Assembly: GCA_910579425.1 (NCBI GenBank)
Contig: CAJTVL010000009.1
Location: forward strand, 1-64,000
Length of the DNA stretch: 64,000 nucleotides
Origin: an uncultured Lachnospiraceae bacterium
GTDB taxonomy: Bacteria; Bacillota; Clostridia; Lachnospirales; Lachnospiraceae
Direction of reading: 5' to 3'
The notes beneath the pieces were generated by a model that was given only the letters and a program-made list of their open reading frames with translations, searched no databases and had not been told where the DNA came from. The translations under genes were made by a program, and so were the position numbers. This document shows, in pieces, positions 25,494-33,231 of the stretch. The stretch's first letter is position 1, and the number at the start of each line of letters is the position of its first letter.

Positions 25494-26438
25494 ATGGACT
25501 TATCCGTACTGCATGCTTTAAAGGAAAATATCTCTCAGGTCATAATCGGCAATGAATCCACCGTGACTCTGCTCCTGACTGCCATACTGGCCCGGGGGCA
25601 TGTATTGCTGGAGGATGTCCCCGGCACCGGCAAGACCATGCTGGCCAAGGCTCTTGCCAAATCCATCCGGGGACAGTTCGGCCGCATACAGTTTACGCCC
25701 GATCTGCTTCCCTCAGACGTCACCGGCCTGAACTATTTCGATTCCAAAACCGGCGGATTTGTTTTTTCCAGGGGCCCTGCTTTCTGCAACATCCTGCTGG
25801 CGGACGAGATCAACCGTGCAACGCCCAAAACTCAAAGCAGCCTCTTAGAGTGTATGGCAGAACGCCAGATTACCGTGGACGGCACAACCCGGCCTTTGGA
25901 GGAACCCTTTTTAGTCATTGCCACCCAGAATCCTTTAGAGACCCTTGGAACCTTTCCTCTGCCCGAGGCTCAAATGGACCGGTTCCTTATGAAGATTTCC
26001 ATGACTTCTCTGGATGAAGCCCAGGAGCTTGCCCTCATAGAGCGGTTCCTTACCAGGGAACCCCTCACAGAACTGACTTCCGTGTGCGATCTCTCCTCCA
26101 TCCTGGAGCTGCAAAAGCAGTGCCAGAATATTTATGTGCATCCCGATCTGCTCAAATATATGGTCTCTGTCATCCATGCCACCCGCAAACATCCAAAGGC
26201 CGCCTCCGGCGTCAGCCCCAGGGGAACTCTTGCTTTCCTGCGTTCTTCCCAGGCTTATGCCATGGTTTCGGGACGCTCCTACGTGGTGCCGGAGGATATT
26301 AAGGCGGTAGCCTGCCCGGTGCTTGCCCACCGCCTGAGCCTGGCAGCAGCGGCCGATACCTCCCGGGGCGCCGGCCTGGTAATCGGCGAGATTCTTGCCC
26401 AGGTTCCTGTTCCCACCGAAAACTGGGAAGAAAGGTAA
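25494..26438 (+). CDS. MoxR-family AAA+ ATPase
   Basis: A 314-residue ATPase thought to act as a chaperone for assembling or activating partner complexes. Walker A is LLEDVPGTGKTMLAKALA (near 40-57), Walker B is ILLADEINRATPKTQSSLL, and sensor 1 is FLVIATQNPLET. The C-terminal lid domain is present (SGVSPRGTLAFLRSSQAYA). It heads an operon with a DUF58 protein and a DUF4129 membrane protein, the standard MoxR/DUF58 set. Confidence 0.94.
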   Translation: MDLSVLHALKENISQVIIGNESTVTLLLTAILARGHVLLEDVPGTGKTMLAKALAKSIRGQFGRIQFTPDLLPSDVTGLNYFDSKTGGFVFSRGPAFCNILLADEINRATPKTQSSLLECMAERQITVDGTTRPLEEPFLVIATQNPLETLGTFPLPEAQMDRFLMKISMTSLDEAQELALIERFLTREPLTELTSVCDLSSILELQKQCQNIYVHPDLLKYMVSVIHATRKHPKAASGVSPRGTLAFLRSSQAYAMVSGRSYVVPEDIKAVACPVLAHRLSLAAAADTSRGAGLVIGEILAQVPVPTENWEER

Positions 26439-26443
26439 CTGTC

Positions 26444-27568
26444 ATGTTTCTTTTGCTTTTGCTTTGCATTCTCCTGGCCTGGTTCCTCAGTCAAAAGCTT
26501 TACGCCAGGTACTGGTGCAACGGGCTGTCCGTGGAAATTGAATTTCAGGAACGCTTTCTCTATGAGGGCGATACCTCCGCCATGAAAGAAATCGTGGTCA
26601 ATGATAAGCTCCTTCCCCTTCCTGCCCTGGAAATCCGTTTTTCCTCCAACAGGAACCTGGAATTTTTAAGCGAGGCCAGCGCCAACACAAGCTCTACCGA
26701 CCGAAGCTATAAGAGGGATGTTTTTTCCTTTCTCTTCCATCAAAGGATTGAGCGGACGCTGCCTTTTATCGCCCACAAAAGGGGCTTGTATGAAATTTTC
26801 GACGTGAGCATTACCGGATATGATTTCTTTTTCCGGTCCGGACACTACGCGGAAACTCATCAGGATACCGTGCTTTATGTATATCCCAGGCAGGTGGACA
26901 CTTACCGCATTGCCCTGCTGTGCCAGGCTGTTTCCGGTATGCTTCTCTCCCGCAGCCGCCTCTATCCCGATCCCTTTGAGTTCAGCGGCATTCGGGAATA
27001 CCGCAGGGAAGATCCCATGAACCATATCAACTGGAAGGCCTCTGCCCGGACCGGGAATCTGATGGTCAATCAGTTCGACTCCACCACCAGCATTTCTTTA
27101 AGCATCCTTTTTGATATAGAGGACAGGCTCATCCTGAAATATGAGGAATTGGTGGAAGAAACCATCCGCATCGTATCCTCCCTGTGCGGCCGTCTTGTAA
27201 AAGACAGAATGTCCTTTCATGTGGCAGGCAACGGCCTTGATCCTGTGACAGAGACGCCTTTTTCCATGTACATAAAAGCAGGCGGCGGAAAAATTCAGGA
27301 GCTGAACCAGAAGCTTGCCTGTATTGACATTGCCCAAACCGTTTATTCCGCCATAGAATTACTGGAAAAAGAAGCCGGCCTGCGGCGGACGGACCATACC
27401 TATATCTTTATCTCCAAAAACAGAGAGGACGACTTAAGAGGCGCCATGCGCGCTCTGGCCGGCGCCGGAAATCAAATTCTCTGGGTACTTCCCATAAAAG
27501 CCGCAGACGCTTCTTCTCTTGATTTCTCTCCAATCCCCCATGTGACCATGCTGCCATGGGAAATCTAA
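26444..27568 (+). CDS. DUF58 domain protein
   Basis: A 374-residue protein with an N-terminal hydrophobic anchor (LLLLLCILLAWFLSQKL) and a C-terminal DUF58 domain, recognised by FSGIREYRREDPMNHINWKASART and the following VWA-like fold (SISLSILFDIEDR). DUF58 proteins are the usual partners of MoxR ATPases and lie at the membrane. It starts 5 bases after the moxR stop. Function not established for the family. Confidence 0.92.
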   Translation: MFLLLLLCILLAWFLSQKLYARYWCNGLSVEIEFQERFLYEGDTSAMKEIVVNDKLLPLPALEIRFSSNRNLEFLSEASANTSSTDRSYKRDVFSFLFHQRIERTLPFIAHKRGLYEIFDVSITGYDFFFRSGHYAETHQDTVLYVYPRQVDTYRIALLCQAVSGMLLSRSRLYPDPFEFSGIREYRREDPMNHINWKASARTGNLMVNQFDSTTSISLSILFDIEDRLILKYEELVEETIRIVSSLCGRLVKDRMSFHVAGNGLDPVTETPFSMYIKAGGGKIQELNQKLACIDIAQTVYSAIELLEKEAGLRRTDHTYIFISKNREDDLRGAMRALAGAGNQILWVLPIKAADASSLDFSPIPHVTMLPWEI

Positions 27569-27594
27569 TCCACCGGAAAGGCAGGTATTGTACC

Positions 27595-28935
27595 ATGAAA
27601 AGTTCCTGTTCCACAAGTCCGCAGACTGCCCTGAAACTAAACCATACCGCTTTACTGCGGATTACGGGTTATCTCCATGCACTGGCGCTTTTCTGGTGCT
27701 TTTACCCCCTGGCTGCCCGGCTGTTTCTTGCCGAAACCACGTTCCGCACACCTTTTCTGCTGACAGGCATTTTTCTGCTTTTTCCTGTGATCCTCAGTTG
27801 GTATGCTGCCACGAAGCTGAAGTATCTGATCCTTTACTTTTTAACAGGGATTTTGGTTTCCCTGGGGTATGGCGCTTTCCATGGTTTTCTGGGCTCCCTG
27901 CTTGACCTTCCCCTTCCCCTGGCCACAGGGCTTTCCCTGTCCGGCTCCCTTCTGCTCTTTTTCATCCGGGGATTGGGACGGATCAAAAAAGGGCAGGTGC
28001 AGAAGATGCTGCTGGAGCTTCCCTCTGCCGATCTGACCAGAGTGAATTACAGCGAGCTTGAGGTTTTGGTCTTTCTGGATACCCCCTCCCCCCTGCACTG
28101 GATTTATTTCGCCCTTCACTATGTGCTTGGCGCTCTGCTCAAGGCCCCCTTTTACTGGCACATGATTTTTTATCTTTTTCTTGCAGATGTGTTTTTATGC
28201 TTTATCTACCGATTCGTGGACGGTTTTTACGACTTTCTCAAGGAGCACAGCCACTATGCGAATCTGCCTGTCAGAACCATGGAAAAGGTGGTAAGGATTA
28301 TCTTTGCAATCGCGTGCGTCATCCTTTTGGCCTTTACCCTTCCTTCTCTCTTTTATGGAAAAGAACCTTTAAGCACATTGAACTTTGAGCCCAAACAGGC
28401 TTCGCAGGAATGGGCCCCCGAGCCGGAGTCTTTCTCTCCCGAAAATGGGATGCCAGACTGGCTGGAAGCCCTCTCCGGCGAGGATGAGCCCAAAGAGCCT
28501 CCCAAATGGCTGGTCCTTCTCTCCCAGGTGTTATTCTATCTTATATGCACAGGCGCCGTGGCGGCAATTCTCGTAATAATTTACCGCGCCTGCAGAAAAG
28601 CGGGGAAATTTTTTGCCTCCGGAACAGAGGACGAAATCTGTTTTATCGAAAAAGGCTTTAATGATCAGGGAAAAGAACTGAAAAAGCAAAGGTTTCCCTG
28701 GTTTAAGGAAACCTCTGCCAATATGCGTATTCGAAAATACTACAAAAAATATCTTCGCAAAGGCTTGAAGCAGCGCCCTGCGGGAAGCGAAACCCCTCAT
28801 GAATTGGAAGCCCTGGCCGGATTTTCGAAAAACGGGAGCAGAAGCCTGCTCCACAACTGCTATGAAAAAGCACGCTACAGCAAAGAGGGGTGTTCTGCTT
28901 CGGAAGCCGACGAACTCAAAAAGCTTTCCCTCTGA
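27595..28935 (+). CDS. multi-pass membrane protein with DUF4129-like C-terminus
   Basis: About 446 residues. Six or so hydrophobic segments fill the first 270 residues. A Pro/Glu-rich loop follows (around 270-300), then one more membrane segment (VLFYLICTGAVAAILVIIY) and a cytoplasmic tail with RIRKYYKKYLRKGLK and CYEKARYSKEGCSASEADEL, resembling the DUF4129 domain that ends transglutaminase-like partners of MoxR/DUF58. No transglutaminase catalytic core is present. The ATG at 27595 avoids a long overlap with the DUF58 gene, whose stop is at 27568. Confidence 0.8.
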   Translation: MKSSCSTSPQTALKLNHTALLRITGYLHALALFWCFYPLAARLFLAETTFRTPFLLTGIFLLFPVILSWYAATKLKYLILYFLTGILVSLGYGAFHGFLGSLLDLPLPLATGLSLSGSLLLFFIRGLGRIKKGQVQKMLLELPSADLTRVNYSELEVLVFLDTPSPLHWIYFALHYVLGALLKAPFYWHMIFYLFLADVFLCFIYRFVDGFYDFLKEHSHYANLPVRTMEKVVRIIFAIACVILLAFTLPSLFYGKEPLSTLNFEPKQASQEWAPEPESFSPENGMPDWLEALSGEDEPKEPPKWLVLLSQVLFYLICTGAVAAILVIIYRACRKAGKFFASGTEDEICFIEKGFNDQGKELKKQRFPWFKETSANMRIRKYYKKYLRKGLKQRPAGSETPHELEALAGFSKNGSRSLLHNCYEKARYSKEGCSASEADELKKLSL

Positions 28936-28971
28936 CCCGCAGGCTTCCCCGGCGCTGAACCGTCCCGTGCT

Positions 28972-29493
28972 TTATTCCGTGATCTCTTCGTTTCCGTAGG
29001 TGAGATACCGCGCCACCACGGTATCCAAGGTGGTTTTGTAGCTGATATAGGAGTAGACGTCTCCTTTTATATCCGTATACTGTATAAAAAGATTGCGGCG
29101 GTTATCGCCCGCACCCATAGGCATATCCCAGAGTTTTAAAGTAACGCCGTTGCCGTAATCCAGCGTCACAGGCTCTCCCTCCGGCACCTTCCGGCTCTCC
29201 CTTCCGGATTTATTCAGGGAAAGATAGGCGTAAATGCCGTACATGTTTTCTTCCGATACTCTGTATTTTTTCCCTTTTACCTCCGCAATCAGGCAGTCGT
29301 TTTTATGGGCATAGATGGTGCTGCCGGAAAGCTTTCCCACGAACCTGGTAAACCTTCCGTGGTATCCCAAAAACCACACCACAGAAACGATGACAACTGC
29401 AATCACCGCAATCAGCATCGTTACCATGAGCCAGAACCGGGTATCTTTTTTTCTTTCCTTGTCTCTTTTTATCTTTTCATATAATCCGCTCAT
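28972..29493 (-). CDS. single-span membrane protein of unknown function
   Basis: A 173-residue protein: a charged N-terminus (KIKRDKERKKDTRFW), one membrane segment (VTMLIAVIAVVIVSVVWFLG, about 29-48), and an outside domain of about 120 residues with beta-rich character (IYAHKNDCLIAEVKGKKYRV). No known domain is recognised. GGAAGG precedes the ATG. It is convergent with the MoxR operon and 69 bases downstream of the MATE gene, which runs in the same direction. Confidence 0.7.
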   Translation of the reverse strand: MSGLYEKIKRDKERKKDTRFWLMVTMLIAVIAVVIVSVVWFLGYHGRFTRFVGKLSGSTIYAHKNDCLIAEVKGKKYRVSEENMYGIYAYLSLNKSGRESRKVPEGEPVTLDYGNGVTLKLWDMPMGAGDNRRNLFIQYTDIKGDVYSYISYKTTLDTVVARYLTYGNEEITE

Positions 29494-29562
29494 TCTTTTT
29501 TTCCTTCCGTTCTCCCCTGCCTGAAATAGAATGATGTTTTCCGGCTCCGCCGCTTCCGTCCC

Positions 29563-30930
29563 TTAAGAGGCCGGATCCGTTTCCAGCTTCTGAAACAGCC
29601 GCAGGAGAACAATGCAGGCCGTGATTGCCAGGATCAGCTCAGCCATGGGCTGGGCGTAGGCAAGTCCGTACATAGGGTAAAAATAATTCAAAATATAGAG
29701 AGCCGGAATTTCCAGCGCCACCTTCCGAAGCAGGGCAAACACCAGAGCCTTCCTGCCCATGCCGCAGGCCTGGAAAACGCCCACGGCCATAAAATCCACG
29801 GCGAGAAACACAAGGCTAAGACAGAGCCCATGGAAAAATTTCGTGCCATAGTCCACGATGGTCTGATTTTTCATAAACATCCTGATCAGCGTTCCCGCGC
29901 CGAAATAAAATACCGCCGTCATCACTGCCAGGAAAGACACCGTAATTTTCATTGCAAAGCCAATGGTCTTTTTCATGCGGGGCGTATTTCCGCTGGCAAA
30001 ATTATAGCTGACCAGAGGCATTATTCCCTGAGAAAGCCCCATGGCAATATTCATGGGAACCATATTGATCTTCTGCACGATTCCCATGGCGGCCACCGCG
30101 TCAGCCCCGTAGGATGAAGTGAAATTGTTGAGCACTGTCATTCCCGTCACATTCAGAAGATTCTGGATGGAGGCAGGAATCCCCACTCCGAAAATTCCAA
30201 GGACGATTTCCCGGCGGGCGCAAAGCATGGAAGGCTTAATACACACAAAGGTTTTTCCCCTCTTTTTATGAAGCAAAACGAAAAAATACAGGCAGGCCGC
30301 ACAGTTGGAAAGGAACGTCGCCAGCCCTGCCCCTGCCGCTCCCATATTCAGCCCCCAGGGCAGAATAAAAACAGGATCCAGCACAATATTCAGCAGACAC
30401 CCGCTCATTGTCCCAAGACTGGCATGAAAGGACGCTCCCTCCGCCCGCACCAGATAAGCCATGACAACATTCAAAATGGCAGGAACCGCCCCGCAGCTCA
30501 CCGTCCATTTCATGTACGCTCCGGTAGACGCCGCAGTCTGGGTATCCGCCCCCAGAATCCCTAAAAGAGGCGTGTGAAAAATCGTTACAAACAGGGAAAA
30601 TAAGACTCCGCTGATCAGGGCGCAGTAAAATCCAAAAGCAGAGCTCCGGTAAACCGTATCATAATCCTTCCTCCCAAGAGCCCGGCTCATCATACTTGAA
30701 GATCCCACCCCAAACAGATTATTGACTGCATTAAAGGCCAGAAGCACAGGCGCCGCCAGCGTCACGGCGGCATTCTGGATGGGGTCATTGAGCATCCCCA
30801 CAAAATACGTATCCGCCAGATTATAAATCACCATCACCAGGGAACTGATGATGGTGGGAACCGCCAGCCTTACCACCGCCTGGGGGATAGGCATCTGCTC
30901 AAACAACTGTGTTTTTTGTGTGTTTTCCAT
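29563..30930 (-). CDS. MATE family efflux transporter
   Basis: A membrane exporter using a sodium or proton gradient, about 455 residues with twelve hydrophobic segments. Typical motifs are IPQAVVRLAVPTIISSLVMV at the start, LADTYFVGML, GVGSSSMMSRALGRKDYDT in the first half and the matching GIMPLVSYNFASGN in the second. A GTG at 30942 opens the frame, but the ATG at 30930 lies 5 bases after GAGGA and is preferred. Substrate unknown; the members of this type in Clostridia are usually annotated as multidrug exporters. Confidence 0.93.
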   Translation of the reverse strand: MENTQKTQLFEQMPIPQAVVRLAVPTIISSLVMVIYNLADTYFVGMLNDPIQNAAVTLAAPVLLAFNAVNNLFGVGSSSMMSRALGRKDYDTVYRSSAFGFYCALISGVLFSLFVTIFHTPLLGILGADTQTAASTGAYMKWTVSCGAVPAILNVVMAYLVRAEGASFHASLGTMSGCLLNIVLDPVFILPWGLNMGAAGAGLATFLSNCAACLYFFVLLHKKRGKTFVCIKPSMLCARREIVLGIFGVGIPASIQNLLNVTGMTVLNNFTSSYGADAVAAMGIVQKINMVPMNIAMGLSQGIMPLVSYNFASGNTPRMKKTIGFAMKITVSFLAVMTAVFYFGAGTLIRMFMKNQTIVDYGTKFFHGLCLSLVFLAVDFMAVGVFQACGMGRKALVFALLRKVALEIPALYILNYFYPMYGLAYAQPMAELILAITACIVLLRLFQKLETDPAS

Positions 30931-30971
30931 AAGCTTCCTCACATTTGTACCGTAAAAATTTTTGTTTACTT

Positions 30972-31610
30972 TTATGAGTTTACATACATATCGCTCTCTG
31001 CCTTCGCATATTCAGCTTCCGTATACCCATAAGAAATAATCTGCTCTTTGGTTGCATTCGCACGGATCATCCGCCCTATGGCAGCAATTCTCTCTTTTAG
31101 AATGCCATCCTCAACCCCGTCCTCAAAGCCACTCTCAAATCCATTCTTAAAAGCTCTGGCTCCGACCACCTCTGACCAATTACACATAATCTGAATTCTC
31201 CTTTCCAGTTCCACGGTCATTATCATGCCGTATTCCTCCGCCAATATCCGTTTTTTCTCTGCCGCATCCTTTTCGAAAAGTAATTCTTCCAACATGGCGA
31301 TCAGGACATTTTTAGATTTCTTTATCGCTTCCCCGGAAGAATTATTATCCTCACTCCTAATATTGACAATGATTCCTTTCATCAGATCTGCATGATATGA
31401 GTTTTCTTATTTCCAAAGACCGTTTTCCTGTCAAAACCGATTTCCTCAATGGAATCTTCCGCAGCATCATTATCCATACAGATCCAAATACTCCGGACTT
31501 TTTTCAGATTATCAAAATCGCTGTGAAAAAATTCTGTCTGTTTCTGCGCCGAAATCATTCTTGCGAGATAGAAAATAATCCTGTTTTCCAAATGATACCC
31601 CAGTTTACTG
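30972..31610 (-). pseudogene. Rpn-type nuclease/transposase gene, broken into two frames
   Basis: Two adjoining minus-strand frames, meeting at 31382 in the overlap TGATG, look like consecutive parts of one Rpn-family gene. The upstream part contains LENRIIFYLARMISAQKQTE and RSIWICMDNDA, the nuclease-core end. The downstream part contains EKKRILAEEYGMIMTVELER and IMCNWSEVVG, then the charged GFESGFEDGVEDG tail. The true N-terminus is missing before about 31610, where the frame becomes AT-rich and unrelated. One frameshift plus a 5' deletion is the simplest reading. Translation of the second part by coupling is possible but unlikely to be useful. Confidence 0.65.
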
Positions 31611-31773
31611 GAATCCGATGACTTCTGTGCCTTCTTTCTTTTATTATATGTGAAATAAACAACAAAATCAATTATTACAAAACAGGATTTTCTGTACCTG
31701 GGCCGGAATTCTTTTTCCTGAAAGGAATGGAAACAATACAAGAATTTGATTGGAAATGTTTTCGCCTGATCGC

Positions 31774-31802
31774 TTGACAAGACCCCAAATTCATATTAAA
31801 AT
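31774..31802 (+). promoter_or_regulatory. sigma-A promoter of pheST
   Basis: TTGACA at 31774-31779, a 17-base spacer, then TAAAAT at 31797-31802. This is the best housekeeping promoter seen in the window and directly precedes the T-box leader. Confidence 0.8.
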
Positions 31803-32140
31803 AACTCACTAGCCAGACCTTGAACATACGTGAGTACGAAAGGATTTAGCGAAGCAGAGACGGTATGCCGCCGGCTGAAAACATACCGCGCAGTTCTTTT
31901 GGAAATTTCAGTATGGGAGTCTTTCGGCGAAAAGCATGGAGAAGATGCGCTAAGCCGAATGCCCGTGTAGCAGGCCGTATTACACAAAACGAGTGCAGAG
32001 TATGGCGTGAAATTTCTCACCCGCTGGTTCTACGCCCGCAGGGCGGAGGAAGGATGACCGGCACAGAATACTCTGAAACAGGGTGGTACCGCGATTCACA
32101 TCGTCCCTTGTCCAACGACAGGCGGCGGTGTTTTTTATTT
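31803..32140 (+). promoter_or_regulatory. T-box leader controlling pheST
   Basis: Leader RNA that senses uncharged tRNA-Phe and switches between termination and antitermination. The hallmark AACAGGGTGGTACCGCG lies at 32077-32093 and would pair with the free tRNA 3' end. A terminator stem (about 32097-32134, fourteen pairs with one mismatch, loop CAAC) is followed by TTTTTT. The upstream 250 bases contain AGTACGAAAGGA and several possible stems fitting Stem I. TTC (Phe) triplets at 31894, 31907 and 31923 are specifier candidates; which is used was not settled. Confidence 0.88.
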
Positions 32141-32182
32141 CCTGTATTTTCCCACCCCGCCCAAAACAGAAAGGAGCACGCA

Positions 32183-33220
32183 ATGAAAGAGAGAATTACA
32201 GGCATTATTTCCGAAGTAAAAACCAAAATCTCTGCGGCGTCCAGCGAAGGGGAGCTGCAGAACGTAAAAAGCGCCTACATCGGCAAGCAGGGGGCATTAA
32301 GCCTTTTGATGAAGGAGCTGCCCGGCCTTGTCCCTGCCCTTCGTCCCGAGATGGGAACCTTGCTGAACCAGGCCAAGAACCAGGTAAAGGATCTGATCGA
32401 CGAAAAAAGGCTGGAACTGAAGCTGAAGGCTTCCGAAATATCTCCGGATTTTGACTGTTCTGTTCCCGGAATTATGCCCACGCCGGGAGGACTGCACCCC
32501 ATTACACAGATGTGCTATGACTTAAACGATACCTTCCGCTCTATGGGCTTCGAGATTTTTCAGGAGGATGAAATCACCAGCGAAATGTACGCTTTTGATA
32601 AGCTGAATTTTCCCCAGAACCATCCGGCCCGGGAGAGCATGGATACCTACTGGCTGCTGGGCCATGACACAGGAGCCACCAACGAAAAGCTCTGTCTGCG
32701 CCCTCACCTGACAGGAGGGAGCGTCCGGTATATGCAGACCCATAAGCCGCCCTACCGTTTCGTATATCCGGGACGTGTTTACCGCAATGAGACAACGGAT
32801 GCACATCACGAGAGAGCCTTTTTCCAGTATGAAGCGCTGATCGTTGACAAGGACATCACTTTCACGTCGGGCAAGGTGATGATCAAGAGTATCCTGAGCA
32901 AGGTGTTCGGCAGGGACGTGGCTGTCAGAATGCGTTCCGGGTTCTTCCCCTTTGTGGAGCCGGGATTTGAGATCGACATGGAATGCCAGGTCTGCGGCGG
33001 CAAGGGCTGCAGCGTGTGTAAGCACGTGGGCTGGATCGAAGTCATGCCGGGCGGATCCCCTCACCCCAATGTACTGCGGGCGGCAGGACTTGATCCGGAT
33101 GAATATACCGGATTTTATGTAAATATCGGTTTGGACAGACTTGTTATGATGCGCTACGGCGTGGATGATGTAAGGCTTTTCCACAGCGCCGATTTAAGAT
33201 TCCTGCAACAGTTCAAATAA
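32183..33220 (+). CDS. pheS: phenylalanyl-tRNA synthetase alpha subunit
   Basis: Catalytic subunit of the alpha2-beta2 enzyme that charges tRNA-Phe. The 345 residues begin with a helical tRNA-binding arm (MKERITGIISEVKTKI), followed by the class II core with HPITQMCYDL, motif 2 FVYPGRVYRNETTDAHHERA, and GLDRLVMMRYGVDDVRLF near the end. It includes the Cys-rich insert CQVCGGKGCSVC. The frame is open to 31865 through the T-box, but GAAAGGAG before the ATG at 32183 marks the start. pheT follows after 11 bases. Confidence 0.96.
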   Translation: MKERITGIISEVKTKISAASSEGELQNVKSAYIGKQGALSLLMKELPGLVPALRPEMGTLLNQAKNQVKDLIDEKRLELKLKASEISPDFDCSVPGIMPTPGGLHPITQMCYDLNDTFRSMGFEIFQEDEITSEMYAFDKLNFPQNHPARESMDTYWLLGHDTGATNEKLCLRPHLTGGSVRYMQTHKPPYRFVYPGRVYRNETTDAHHERAFFQYEALIVDKDITFTSGKVMIKSILSKVFGRDVAVRMRSGFFPFVEPGFEIDMECQVCGGKGCSVCKHVGWIEVMPGGSPHPNVLRAAGLDPDEYTGFYVNIGLDRLVMMRYGVDDVRLFHSADLRFLQQFK

Positions 33221-33231
33221 GGAGGACGCAA

